Source: Neckera pumila (lineage: Eukaryota; Streptophyta; Bryopsida; Hypnales; Neckeraceae). From it: DNA of 64,000 bases. Shown in pieces: positions 1 to 22,993 of the stretch (positions are counted from its first letter, which is position 1; every line of letters starts with the position of its first letter). The stretch is taken from positions 5,396,501 to 5,460,500 of the forward strand of contig OZ018411.1 of the NCBI GenBank assembly GCA_963969595.1. The letters run 5' to 3'. The notes below the pieces were generated by a model, which had not been told where the DNA came from, did not search any database, and saw only the letters and a program-made list of their open reading frames with translations. A program made the position numbers and the translations under genes.

Positions 1-13
1 ATTTGGTTTTTAA

Positions 14-929
14 TCCCTAGAGGACCAAGGCCTTTTTTCTTGCCAAAAAACATTGAAAACTGTCATTTTTATAGCAAAGAGTTAAAAAACATTTAATTAT
101 TTTTTTCACATCTAACCATAGGATCTTACACCTAAACAATATGAAAAAGTGTGGAAAAATTTCAGAATTTTTGACCGCACAGATTGCAAGATATTTGCAT
201 TTAAAGTGGAAAAAACAAGTTTTTTAGCACATTGTGGGACTAGATTTTTTGACTTTGAACATTTTTAACTTAAAATTTTTGCACTATAGAGTTTTGAGCT
301 TTAAATTTTTGTAGTGGAGAATTGAAATGAGAGTCTAGGAAAAAAAATTAAAAAAAAACTAATTATCTTTGTTAAAAAAACTGTTAAGTAAAAGTAGGTA
401 CAAGATAGAAGGAAAATCTAAAATATTCATATATTTTAGATGGAATTAAAATGCACTAATTCCAATGGTGAGATTGTTTTAGCAAGTAAACTAAACCATG
501 TAAAAAAAAATTTGAAAAACTTAAAAAATTTCATTCAGAAATGAATCCTACAAGTTATTTTTTTCAAAATGATGCTCTAATTGCCCTAAAAACAAGAGTG
601 TCCATAACTTTCTCATAACAAATCCAAATGAAATGAATCAAAGCTTTCAAGATAGACAAAAATATAATCTATGAGAAGAAAACACAAAAAATAAATAAAT
701 ACAAATTACAAATTTTTTTTGCTACCCGCGCTGCCTCCCATCTTGTTTTGAGCTTATTTGGTCATACCTTCTGTTCCCGGGCACTGATTGTGAAAAATTA
801 TATTCCCACAAAGCTAATCAACTTTTCTACCTCCAAAAAAAGTTTCAAAAAATCAGGAGAAACTTTCAACCCGTAGATACCGGCCCAAAAACGCATTTGT
901 CCCTTGAAAGGACAATGGTCCTTTAGGGG
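14..929 (+). mobile_element. TTAA-flanked non-autonomous DNA transposon, copy A
   Basis: A roughly 916-bp element with no coding capacity. Its left end reads TTAA then TCCCTAGAGGACC, and its right end reads GGTCCTTTAGGGG then CTAA, so the ends are inverted repeats of about 13 bp. The interior is AT-rich and shares long similarity with copies near 36.3-37.2, 44.2-46.4, 51.5-52.0 and 60.0-60.6 kb, for example the phrases around AGATTGCAAGATATTTGCAT and GGTGAGATTGTTTTAGCAAG. Flanking TTAA with C-rich termini is the pattern of piggyBac-class elements. The class assignment is inference, because no transposase is present. The copy lies just 5' of, or in an intron of, the NME5-like gene. Confidence 0.7.
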
Positions 930-1593
930 CTAAGAGATGCAAATGAGATGTTTTCAACTTTCAACCATTGTATTTGTTGTTCTATTATTCTAAATAGTCA
1001 ATTTAATTGAAAAGCTAGCTCCGTTTTAGATTATGCCTTTTATAAATTCCTTAGATAAAATGTAAATAAAGAAATAAGTAATTAATTGTGTGTACCTAAT
1101 AATATGGGACAATGGGAGTAATTGCCCCGTGTAAAATATTGCATTATGTCAGTTTCAAACTCATAAAAGCAATGTTCATCTTGTGAATTTTTTTTAAAGT
1201 CATACAATTGTTGCTTGCAACATGTTTGAAATACAATTTTTTAATCTCTTTTATCAATCAGTTCAACTTGTATTAAAGGAATTTTGAAATCAAAGTTTTT
1301 TAATGGTGTTGCACAGTATTTATAATCAGTATCAAACACATTTGTTATGGATCTGTTACTAGAATTTTGGACAAATGGATTGTATGCAGATTTAACACAT
1401 TTTGATGTAGTAGTCATATCATAATAATATAAGCTTTATTATATGTATTTATTCTTTACTTGAATGCAAGATTGTTCAATAAATTCTGAAAAGTAGCTCA
1501 AAATAGTGTTAAAGATTGGTAGAAATTGTATGAAATACAGTAAAATATATCAAAATTCAGTTGTCAATAAATTTAATGAAAAAGATATACAAG
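930..1593. other. AT-rich stretch between element A and the first recognisable NME5 exon
   Basis: No convincing coding segment was found. If the NME5-like gene starts left of the window this is intron; otherwise it may hide a short, unrecognised 5' exon. Confidence 0.4.
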
Positions 1594-3564
1594 AATTGCT
1601 AAAAATCATTATGAAAAGTATTTACCGGATACTCTTGAATCTACTGAGCACCCTAATGGATTTGTTGATCTTTTTTGCAGCCGCTCGATTCATTGTATGG
1701 TGTTGGTGAGAGATAATTGTTGTCGAGCATTCCGAGCGCTACTTGGGCCCAAAGATTCCAATCATGCACGCAGAGAAGCTCCTCAAACGTATTTGCATAT
1801 TCTTTAAGAAGCAATTATAAATTTCATAATGTCAATAACACTCTTCAACTAGCTTGATTCTTTCAACTACAGTTTGATTGTTCCCAAGAAGTAAAGGAAA
1901 GAGACAAAGTATTACCATATGTCTTTGTGACTATTTGTGGTTGAAAAATCCAACAAACAAGTTCTTAAAATGAGAGAAACTAATTTTCTTAAGTTCTTGT
2001 CGTTCTAATTGAAACCTCGTAGGATCCGAGCATTGTATGGTACAGATGGCCGGATGAATGCCGTACATGGCAGTGACACTGTAAAAGAAGCAGAATGGGA
2101 AATAAAATTCTTCTTCCCACCAGGTAAGGTGTTCATAAAGAGTCCTTATAATTACTAATTTGGATTTTCAGAATGTTTTCACATATCAAATCATTTTTTA
2201 GTAAACACTTTCTGAAAGATGAGAAGAAGACTCATCCAACATACTTTGATTCATATTTTTCAAATGCTTATTGAATTAGTTATAAATTTTTGAAGTTGAA
2301 AAGAAGGGTGATCTAAAATTATCCCCACCCTAAAATGTTCATTGTGGGTAATTCAAAACTTTCAATGTGTTGAAGGATGCTTTTAGATCAAGGATAGTTT
2401 AGGGCACCATACTTTTCTAGAATTTGTCAGTAGAAAATTGGAGAGGAATGAGAGCAAGTCTCAACCAACAGTCTTATGTCTTAAACTAATTAAATATCCC
2501 TAATTTAAACCTTGGTACTACAACCATCCCATTTCAAAAGCCTGCCTAAAATGTAACCCCTTTTAAATGTGAGAATCTAAGGTCAAATTTGGTTTGCCTA
2601 TAATCATTACTTTAAAGTTCATGGTTTGTTCATCCAATGTTCAAAAAATACAACCTAAAGAAATAAAAATTGCACTTTCAATTACTAATAAGACCCGACA
2701 AAAACTAACACAACGTAAGAATTAGAACCATGCACTACTTCTATTGACCGTTGCAAACAAATTTATGTTTAATAATATACAGCTTCATGTTATGACAGTT
2801 ATATTGGAACCTTATCCGAGTGCACAAGACGCTGCCTCGTACTTCAAGGAGCACGTGCAACCCCTATTGCTCAAAGGCTTGACGGCTCTTGCCAAAGCAA
2901 AGCCTGCTTCAGAAACCATTGGTGCGGTTGTATCCTCTTGAGTCCAATTATGTGCAAAGAGAGAGATGACTCTTTCTTATTCCTTAATTCTAGAATCCAA
3001 ATATTTGAAGAGGCAATTCATTATTTAGAGTCCCACATCAATGCCCACAAGGCAATGCAAGTGATGCATGAATTGCATAGCTCTGATAAAGGGGGGTAGA
3101 CTCTCTACTACCTACAGTCTTTGCATCACTAGTTGGATTCTTTTTTCATTGTTTCTCGGTGATTATTGCACAATGAGGCAAGTCCCTTTCTTGTACAGAA
3201 CTGTCACAAATGATGTTTCCTCTTTCTCATTGCCTCAAGATTCACAATCTCAGTACATAGGTTAAGGTATGCGCATCCATTACCATCGCTTTCCCAATTG
3301 CGTCCCCTGCAAAGTTGGACGGGTGTAGTTAAGGAACCCAAATGGGAACGATTATGCGTACTTAAATAGATATTAATTTTTGGATGCATGCCCTGGTCTT
3401 GATTCGTTACTGCTGGTTTGATCCCTTGACTTTAATTCCCTCAGAGATGGCTTGCTCATTGGCTGCATAATCACAACCCAAGGCTACCCCTCATTTGCAT
3501 CTGCGTGGAGAAAGAATTCGACAAATTGAAAGAGGAGCCTGTCATCGAGTTTCCATTCTATTGA
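1594..3564 (+). CDS. NME5-like nucleoside diphosphate kinase homologue (radial-spoke RSP23-like), 5' partial
   Basis: Exons read as about 1594-1788, 2023-2123, 2799-2929 and 3445-3564 (stop TGA); all internal phases agree. The first two encode the second half of an NDK domain (MVLVRDNCCRAFRALLGP, then LYGTDGR and NAVHGSD with the family's active-site histidine). The third encodes a DPY-30-like helix pair (VILEPYPSAQDAASYF, LLLKGLTALAKAKP). The fourth has WLAHWLHNHNP, matching the WLADWLLKNNP tail of animal NME5. This NDK plus DPY-30 layout is that of NME5, a radial-spoke component of motile cilia; in plants only lineages with flagellate sperm keep such proteins. The N-terminal half of the NDK domain was not found and is probably left of the window. 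The donor of exon 3 (GTT/gtatcc) and the first acceptor (1593) are my best guesses. No frameshift or in-frame stop occurs in the visible exons. Confidence 0.75.
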
Positions 3565-4972
3565 GCACTTTCATGTCGTCTAGATTGTGTCTCTTCTAAG
3601 AATGGCCAGTTTTGTAGCTAGTAGTTCACTAGTGTAATGGATGCCCTAGTCACGTATGTGTTCAAAAACGCTAAGCGAATGTGGTCTTTTTTTGAAACGT
3701 ATGACAGTGTTGGAGGTGGTCAGATCTTCTGACCGATTGCTGGTCCCAAGAATCTGCTGAGGATGACCATCTATTTGTAAAAGTTTCCATCTCTACTAAA
3801 TCTTTTTCGTTTTCTGCAACTATATGTGTTGAGATTGATACTCTGTTCCTGATCATGAAGGGTAATAGGGAGAGGGATAGTGTCAAAAGCCTCCAATGCA
3901 ATGAGGTCAGCTCTTACGAAGATTCTGAAGTGCTTAATATCAGGTTAATACATGCTTTGACAGATAAACAAACCTCAAATTTGCAGAACATTGAGATGTT
4001 TTGAAGCTGTGCAAGTTTTAAAATGGCTGTACCATCTGCAGGTTAATCAATCGCACCTACAATAACCGCAGAATCGATTCTGGGGAAAACTATTGATCTC
4101 CCAAACATCACTGACTTGCTGTGCCGTCCAGGGACAAAAAAATGTTTTCTTACACAAAAATCTAGAGTGGAATGGGGCCCAATTACGGCTTCCTCACTTT
4201 CCTCCTATTCTTCCTTCCAACTACCCCACAATTTTCTCATCCAACAGTCTGCACGAGAAGAGCAGAGTGTACATTTAATTATTGTTGTCGATTACAACTA
4301 TGAGTGAACACCCCAGATTACAGCGTGTTAAATAACTACCTAAGCCCAGCTCACTATGCTACAAGATGCAGCTTAGGTGTTTAACTATTGTGCTCAATAT
4401 GACGTCATCTAACGTTCACCAACTCGGTTCTTCTCTTGGATTGGTGATTCTCTTTACAAAGATGATCCTTTGTATAAGTTTAAGCAAAAGGGAAAATCAC
4501 CGTGCACTCATCATCCGGGTGGCATCGCAACTGCAGCTGCATTTTCCCCCATGTACAGTACAGTATATGCCTAAAGGAACCTCTCTCACTTCAGACATGT
4601 TTTAAATTTCACAAACTACTTCTATCCGCCTAAATGAGCATCTGTTATACACAGGCCCTCTCAAAAGATAGCTGTCTACATCTACATGTTTGATTCAGAA
4701 GTTACAACCTGGCCCCTGTTGCTATTTAGACTAAAATTACAGGTTCAATTACAATAACAAATACATAGGTAACAATCTACGAGGACCTCATTGGTTATCG
4801 ATCTTCGGGCTCAAGTGATGATAGTTTTACCGAGGATGAAGAGGGTGAGCGAAACTGTGCACCCAAATATCCCGTACAGGAAGCCCCGGTCTAGAACACA
4901 TCCATACAAGGAAATGCCAGTTTTCGCTTGCTGTAAGTAGCACACTGCAATCCAACCACAACGATCCATTCA
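3565..4972. other. Spacer between NME5-like and DUF3537 genes
   Basis: Holds the 3' ends of two convergent genes. No domain, RNA gene or clear repeat was recognised; the short open frames here look random. Confidence 0.4.
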
Positions 4973-7900
4973 TCAGTCCCAGATGGCAATGACAATTAAA
5001 TCCAACACTTGCTCTAACCAAAGCACCAATAGCACAAAAGCTGCCAAAACACCAAAGGCAAAGCCGCTATGTGAAGTGCGCAAGTAAAGGTCGATCTCTA
5101 TGTACATGGCACTAAGCTGTAGTGCCAGTAGACATGAGTTTGGACTCATTTTCAAACCAATTTCACTTCTTAACACTTCTCATAGCACCAAAGTGACAAC
5201 CTAAAAGCTTAGTAAGTCACTCCACCATAATCTGTGGTCTGATAAAAAAAACTTAGATAGTATAATACGGAGTTCGCTTGGTGACTGAGGTGATAGACTT
5301 TGCAAACCGGTAAATTGGACTCTCCACTTCTGTAGTTGGGTGACAAGTTAGTTACACACTCAGTTTTTATGTGACAACCTGAAGCAACTAATGCAGGATC
5401 AGCACCATGTGATGTGATCAAACATTAGGAGATTCACTGTCTGACATTGAAATGCAAACTAAAGTTGATGCACAAGATTTAATATGCAAAGAGAGGTTTG
5501 GAACGTACGCAACGCATGCCGCTTTTGGAAGCTCTCGATGTCGTGAATGCTTTGATCCACCGAGCTGGAGAAGCGGGGCGACTCGTCGTCGCTGCTGGTT
5601 TCCTCCTCCGAGTCGTTGTACAAGTGAGGGTGCGCAGGCCCTCGCATGGTGGACGACCACTGCGAAGAGTCACCGGAGTCGCCATCGCCTGTTTTCTTGG
5701 AATCCGTCACGGCAAGCGGGTTGCACGTTGCCAGGGCGTGCCACTGGCTCACGATGCCAACGATTCGCTGCGCCCTGTGCGTAATCTTGGCCGCTCCGTT
5801 CAGACACAAGATGAGCCCTGTCAGCTGCACCACTGAGCACACCTGCAGGAAAATGCCGCGCTCAGAAAACGAATTGCAATGTCACCAAGTCCAAGCGAGT
5901 CACTGGATATCTCCTTGGCTAGTCATCAGAAGATTATAATCTACAATCTTACTTCTCATTCGAAGCTCTTCGATCAACCAAAAAGTACAGATCTAGAGTA
6001 GAACAGCTTGGCATCATGTCCAAAAATGCTCTCAAGTTCTCGTCTATTCCAATCTTCTAGCATACTTAGAATCCATGAAAAAAAACTTCGGGGTAGGGCA
6101 AACTGTACAATCTACAAGATCCTCCAGTTGGATGTTGCAAACTGTCGAAGATAAAACTTAGAAGGAAGAAATTTTGATTAAAAGTTGAAAATGCCATTAG
6201 CATTGGCATTAGGTTCAAAAATGGAAATCAAAGCCCCTATTGCCAAAAGAATTTGAAAGCTCATATGAACAGCTCTTGCAGATTATTTTTGACAACGAAG
6301 TCCTTGGTTGCCATTACCTCGTGCGTACATCAACTGTAACTGGATAAAAACGTGGATTGCAGTGTGCGGATTGCCTTACCAAGAGATCTCCGGCGCGGAA
6401 GAAATTGATCTTCTCCAGGGAGCTGAGGAGCACGAACAGAAACCACACTTGGCTGCATCCGATGGAGAAGAGCGCGGCCACAAGGAACGCGCGGAAGCGG
6501 TGACTGATGATGGTCAGCTGGCCACGCAGGCGCATGTGCTCCGACAGGATGACGGATACGTTGGGCGTGGTGCCCAGCAGCTTGATGTAGCCCTTTAGGC
6601 GCAGGATCTGCAGGGAGCACATGAGTCGGAACAGGATGCACGTGAACAGGAACACGGAAGTGCGGTACAGCCACGACAGCAAGCCCGAAGTGAAGAAGGC
6701 CACGTTAATGAGGAGGCTGAGACGGCGGTCGCTCTCGATGAACGGGATGGACACCGTCACGTAATAGTACCACCACACACGGAACGCGATCTCGATCAGC
6801 GCCGTGGGCAGCAAAATGGACCCCAGCAAGGAAAACGCGCTCTGCAACCATGCATCAAAGGCACGCTCAATTTCATGAACAGCAGAACATTGTCCTCCCT
6901 TCCTGAAGACTAGAAGCTCCCCAGGACGCCTGAACTCCGATCTTTACTGATAGATTTGGCGCAAAGCAAACGCAAACCAACCCCATTCATGTCCAAAAAG
7001 AAGAGAAAGTGCCCTTGCATATCAAGCGGATATGGAGCAATACCAAAATAGTCAGAAGGAAGAAGGAAGGAAGAAAAGAACCTCTCCAACACAGATTCAT
7101 ATTAGTAAGTAGAATTTATAGTAGCCGATGTCATCGCTGGAGGTTTTCATCTTTGCCATGTGGTGGACTTTGCATTCCAACGAACGTTGAAAATTATCAC
7201 CTACTTCAAGAAGGTGCGTCGTCCTGCTGAAAACTTTCGTCTTCATGTTTCGTAATTGGAGGCTCACCTTCGCTCTTCAATCAGTGGAGACAATTGAGTA
7301 CCTCCTCTATTTAAAAGGGATTTTAAAGCATCCAACACTTCTACCCTGTTTTATTGCTCCTCTCATTCCAACATTGGGAGTACTCAAACGTGAAGATTGT
7401 GCCTCCTAAACCACTCTGAAACCTACTGATGTTAAGGAAGATGTGCAGAGACGATTCAAGATTCTTCAAAGTTCGAGAGAGAGGGAAGAGATTGAAGAAT
7501 GGAGTAGCACTCACATAGAGCTCCGATTCATACCCCGTCCGCACCTCCACCGCCTCGCGCACGATCCGGTCGAGCAGGAGCGTCCGTCGCAAGCCATGGC
7601 GTCGCACAATATGCGACAGCGCCAGAAACGAGACGGCCGCCAACGACGTTTCGGCGATTTGCACGAGGCCCTCGAACGGGTGCCGGTGCTGAATGTCGCA
7701 GTCCGGGCACGACGCGGACGTCAGGTTCACAAACGGCACCAGAAACGTGAACAACACGAACACAATCCACGACAGGGCCACTTTGAGCTTCGTCGATTGG
7801 TCCAGACCCAGACAGCGCAGCCCGTTGCGGAAGTAGCAGAGCTCGTCCTGCGGATGCGAGAGCGTCCGCACCAACGACACTCGACTGCGGTCGGAATCGT

Positions 7901-8027
7901 CAACGTCAACTTCGTGCTTCCCCGAGGGAAGCTCGTCAGGAAAACTCACCGAGTGGGAGTCATTCTTCGACTCGGGCAGCAAGGGCGATCGTGATGAATC
8001 CGACCTCGAGTGGCCTCTCCCGTTCAT
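4973..8027 (-). CDS. DUF3537 family seven-helix membrane protein (plant gustatory-receptor-like)
   Basis: Four exons: 7515-8027 (ATG at 8027), 6380-6841, 5509-5842 and about 4973-5178. The first three join in frame at consensus GT-AG sites (171, 154 and 111 codons). A polar N-terminus rich in Ser, Asp and Pro (residues 1-80) is followed by hydrophobic helices starting with ALSWIVFVLFTFLVPFVNL. Family landmarks follow: CPDCDIQHRHPFEG, the RRHGLRRTLLLDRIVRE loop, then RVWWYYYV, WLYRTSVFLFTCILFRLMC, LQILRL, ISHRFRAFLVAALF, RAGDLL, and AAKITHRAQ plus FQKRHAL in exon 3. The last exon carries a final helix (FGVLAAFVLLVLWLEQVL) and stops at 4973. The exon 3/4 junction is uncertain: donor 5508 is good but the phase-matching acceptors at 5179 and 5176 have poor pyrimidine tracts. 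DUF3537 proteins are seven-TM and structurally related to insect gustatory receptors; their ligand and role in plants are unknown. Exon GC is much higher than the flanks. Confidence 0.85.
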
Positions 8028-8584
8028 GGTGCTAATCCTCAGAAATTTCAGCGTCTCCCTGTTCCGCTCAATGCAAACTCTCTAACGGCTTTTTCATACG
8101 CAGCGCACGTATTCCAATCTTTTCAAACAGGCTGAATAGCATATTCTCGGAGTCGATTCGCCCACCTAACACCACTCTGCTCCAGGCTGGAGCCGAAAAC
8201 TGCGGATCACTCCAAATATGAATCGAAATTCATTTCAATCTCACACTGAAATTCGAGAATCTCCTGAACGTTTAAACCCCTAATTCCGCACCGGTGCACA
8301 TGACCTGGAATATGGCTTCAATCCAGGAGCTTCAAAATGGTCGCATCTCTAACGAACCTACTACAAAATCTCACTCCCATCGATCACCACCCCTCACACT
8401 CCGATCTAATCAGCACCATGCCTTGCTTGCTTCAATCCAAGGTCAAGGCGCACACACTCCTCAACTCCTCAACTCCTCAACTCCTCAACTCTTGGATTTT
8501 GGGCAAAGATGCCCTCCACATGCAACGCAACGTACTGACACTTTTCGCCGAAAGCAAACCGTCCGTCCGCCGTTTGTCGCATAT
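8028..8584. other. Probable DUF3537 5' leader/promoter region
   Basis: Upstream of the DUF3537 start. It contains a short tandem array of CTCAACTC units at about 8457-8492. No core promoter element can be assigned with confidence. Confidence 0.3.
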
Positions 8585-8949
8585 TCAAAATAAGAAACAA
8601 TTGGGGGAAAAAAATTGCTGGGTCACTGGCGAACAGCACCGAAGGTAACTTAACGGAATCGAGCAGTGCGAAGGGGTGAAAGATGGGGTCATCAAGGGGG
8701 GAGGGGCGTTCAGTTTGCTGCATGAGGAAAGATTCCGTCGGTGAATAAAAGCAGAAGAGGGGCGACAACGGCTGGCTTCCGGCAATCCGGTACCGACGAG
8801 CCTGACAAAGGCCACGAAGGACGCACGGACCGTGTCGTCGGCCTCCAGTGCCACCACTTGGAGACCCAGGGGGAGCTTGGCCTCATTCCATGTGTCGCTC
8901 GTGACGCGCCCGTTGTCTCGTTCAATCTTGTTGCGAGCATCGCCAGATC
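8585..8949 (-). CDS. Coding-like terminal exon of an unidentified protein (tentative)
   Basis: A GC-rich open frame follows a good acceptor (tgccag at 8950-8951). It reads GSGDARNKIERDNGRV, TSDTWNEAKLPLGLQVVAL, EADDTVRASFVAFVRLVG, then drifts into low-complexity sequence before a stop at 8585. The first 60 residues have the composition of a real globular protein, but I do not recognise the family. A short upstream phrase near 9106-9140 on the same strand (LRFRKSAIITAEE after a cag) could be part of the same gene, but no donor joins it. It may be the tail of an unseen gene or a decayed copy. It is divergent from the DUF3537 gene. Confidence 0.3.
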
Positions 8950-9194
8950 CTGGCATTGAAGTTAATAAGCTTACTGGAATTTGGAAGTCCTCTTGGCATA
9001 ACATTCTTCGGTTGCATCTTCAGTTGTTCTTTCTTTTTTTTTGGACACAAATAAAGGAGTAGTAACCTTTACTGCAAGGATCAGTTGTTCTTTTTTCATT
9101 CTTCAGCAGTGATGATGGCGGACTTCCGGAATCGCAAACCCTGCGGAAAAGGAAAAAAAAAAAAAAAAGGCAAAAGTGAAATCTCACAAACGAA

Positions 9195-10125
9195 TTAGAT
9201 ACGTTTTTTTTCAAGAAGATGCCTTTTGATTGTTTGCAAAATAAGATGCTCCATAACTTTCACATTACAAATCCAAAAATACTGTACGTTAGAACCCATA
9301 CAAAATCATTTCTTTTGGGGTTGAATTATCTTTCATCAACTGGATTTAGAATTTTTTGGAATTTCATTTTATAAGATTTGGAATATTTCATAACCTTTAC
9401 AATAAGGTCCTCTAGCTTTACTCTGGTACTCAAGCTTTACTGAATCTTGTAACCTTTAGCAGCAGAGTCCTTTAGCTTTATTGCGGTACTCAACTTTACC
9501 ATTTAATCCAAAGAGCCAGTTCGCCATATTATACTATTTTAACTTAAATTGAAACTAAATGTGATAACAAGATGTAGTGGGTTAGAAATTACTAGGTAGA
9601 ATTTAAGAATTGTGGACAAAATCAAGTAAGCAGTTTTTTATAAAAAAATTTCCATTCCATAGATTATGTATTTCTATAGATTTTTTTACATTTATTAAGC
9701 AAATCACCTTGGTATGATTATTATTTTTCATTTTTCATTTTTCACTGGACTTGTTTTTAGGATTCAAATTATTTTCATTGATATTTTCTACAATATTCAA
9801 TTATGCCGCATTTTAATTTCTGAAAATTTCATTACATTCCATATTGTTTATATTTTGAATTAATTTTTAATGAATACAACCCAAGCAATGAGAAAAAAGT
9901 TTTTAAATGATTTATTTCCAATTTTTGCCGGTGGAATTTTTTTGATACCTGTCGAGTTGAAACTTGGGCACCAATTGAAATTAAAATGATGTTCACCAAA
10001 AGCTAAAGAACTTTTTTATCTTGCACAAAAATTTCAAAAAAAATTGTCAAAAATTTTGCTCATAAGAACCTATAGGCTTAAAATCCATTTTGTCCCTTGT
10101 AAGGACAGTGAGACTTTAGGGACGA
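9195..10125 (+). repeat. Degraded copy of the TTAA-flanked transposon family (copy H)
   Basis: The left part (9200-9285) and right part (about 9900-10125) resemble the interior and right end of copy A: tcaag.agatgc, ccataactttc, GGGCACCAATTGA, ATTTTGTCCCTTG, ending GACTTTAGGGA. The middle 600 bp is diverged or replaced AT-rich sequence. The termini have decayed, so boundaries are approximate. Confidence 0.4.
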
Positions 10126-12380
10126 AAATAAAAAACCTTGACTTTAATTACTACATGTTGAGAATGTTGTTGGGGTTACATTTCGTTCTTAGCAGGTGCT
10201 CTTACTATTAACAAATATCAGTACACCTCGATGATTCTCATTCATTGATCATTCATCCTTAGTCTTAGCACCTGTATATAAGTTTCTTCTTTTGACAATC
10301 TGATTCACTCTTTCGAGTGTATCGGTATGTATGTATGTATCGAGCTGTTTGCTCTGTTGTAATATCACTCTCATTCAATTTTGTGTTCTTGTTCCGTTTG
10401 TCACTTAGTTCATCACAGAGCTATGTTCTTGTTTGCATTAGCTGTTGGGCGGTCGGGGTGTGAAAGGGTTGTTTTTTGGAGACTAGACTGTAAAATGTAC
10501 AAGCAATGTACCACTGAAACCGCAAGTCAACTCCATCACTCCAAATCGCAAATAACCAACCAACTTAACCAATCAACCAACAAATAACACTGAAATTTTC
10601 ATGATCTTGCACACGAAATGATTAGGGAATGTATCGATCTCAGTGCATGCACGTTGTGTGCATATACGTACGTGCAGAAGTCCTCTTGCAAAATTGGAGC
10701 AAGCCAAAACAATGTGTGCAATGCAGTTTCTCGTGTATAATAAGTTCGTGAGTGCTGTGTTTACTGTCTACAGGAATCCAATCTTGGATTTATTTGATCG
10801 AGTTCTGTGGTCTCTTTTGGATCCTGTTTCAAGCCGTTCTCGTGTACAAGTTCGATCAAGAGACATCGATCGGTTAGAGCAAGTTCAAGAGACATCGACC
10901 GTTTTTTTTGAGACTGTCGTAGCTATCTGCTTGGTGGTTCGATTCAAGTAAGAAGGCAACAAGTCTGTGCTTCGAATAATTAAGAGTGGGTGGTAAGCGG
11001 TTCAAGCCATGTGGTACAGCAGTTCCGAATCTGACTGCCTTTAAAAAAAGATTCTTTCCTACTTACACCAATTCTTATCTTTTAAGCCACGTCGTTTGCA
11101 AACCCCAGGTGGGAAAGAACTTCTTGTAGAATAGTTTCTCTAGTTTTTATGTATAGGCCGATGGTTATATTTGGCATATACTCTAAAATATATTTGGACT
11201 TAGAGACCCTGAAAGAGCTAGGGAAGGTCTGAAAAACAATTACATTTAATTAAGCTCAAATAGAGGGCAAAATATTAACATTATTTGGTAAGGTGAAAAA
11301 ACTTGAATCATGCATGGATCGAAACACCGATCGATACGGCAGAGGATTCCTTTCACACTGACAATGAGTTCGATAGAATGCTGGACACGGAGCAAGTAGA
11401 TGTTGTCTACCGCCAGATTCGTGTACCCGAGCTGTGTGGAGATTCCATCAAACTTCGTGCGCAGAAACTTACTCAAGCCCGAAGCATTGCCAGAAGCGCC
11501 CAGGTCCCCCTCCGCACACCCGAACGCGCGTCGACATCGCGGCTACCGCTAGCTCACAAGCAATCTCCAAATACAATCACAAAAAGCCAGCAATGGAATC
11601 CTCTGAATCCCTATTGCATTGCTAGTACCTCAGCACCTTGGCTACCAAAAGCTAGCTTCGATCACTCACAGAACGGGACGTACAAAAATAGAATCACACG
11701 ATCCTTGTTGATCGAGGACACTCTCGATCGATCTGCTACATTCAAATTAAAATCTACCTAAGTATCCAAATACAATCTTGAGCACGTGAATCTGCAGGAG
11801 ACATGGCAATGCTCTCCTTCATGCTCCAATGCTCTCATGATTCCTGAGAACAATTCAAAAGCAGGAGATCGACGTGCCATCATCCATTTGGAGAGATCAG
11901 ATCGACCCACTGCCACGTGTGGCCGAGTTGTGTCATGGACACACCGGTCGATGCTCCATAAAGATTCAGTACACATAGTAACGAGTTTGTATGCTTGAGT
12001 ACCTTCGCTACGTACCCAAGTTTCGACCACGCACAGAATGGAATGGGACCACATGAAAAATCACATGCATGCACCACCATTGCTGCACTGTCTCTGCGCT
12101 ACCGTCAAAATCTACCTATCAGTACACACTCCGGCGCAAATGCATCTGCAAGAGATCGATCGATCTTCAATTCAACTTCATCCTCAGTCAATCTGCAACT
12201 CTCGTAAGAATCGAAATCAAGAGCCGCTCGAGCTCCAGCTTCCATAGCCATTTGGGAATCGATCGATCGAGACCCACGTCCTGTCCCGTCAAGGACATGC
12301 ATTTTGGTGCTTGAACTGTTTGATCGACAACCAGTAGCTTGAATTGGTGTAGCTAGCTAGCTGGAAAGCGTACGTGCGTA
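10126..12380. other. Region downstream of the receptor kinase
   Basis: Non-coding as far as I can see. It holds a GTAT microsatellite (about 10324-10341), many GATCGATC motifs, and two diverged direct repeats at about 11630-11800 and 12000-12190 (shared words such as TACCT, CTAC, TTCGA.CAC.CACAGAA and AAATCTACCTA). The 152-codon open frame over 11303-11761 has no recognisable domain. Confidence 0.35.

Positions 12381-22993
<10,613 letters not shown>

Noticed and set aside
921..935. TTTAGGG/CCCTAAA plant telomere-like motif at several sites
   Set aside because: Only single copies occur, always as part of the transposon ends; no tandem array.
11303..11761. 152-codon open frame downstream of the receptor kinase
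   Set aside because: No recognisable family and it overlaps a diverged direct repeat; probably chance.
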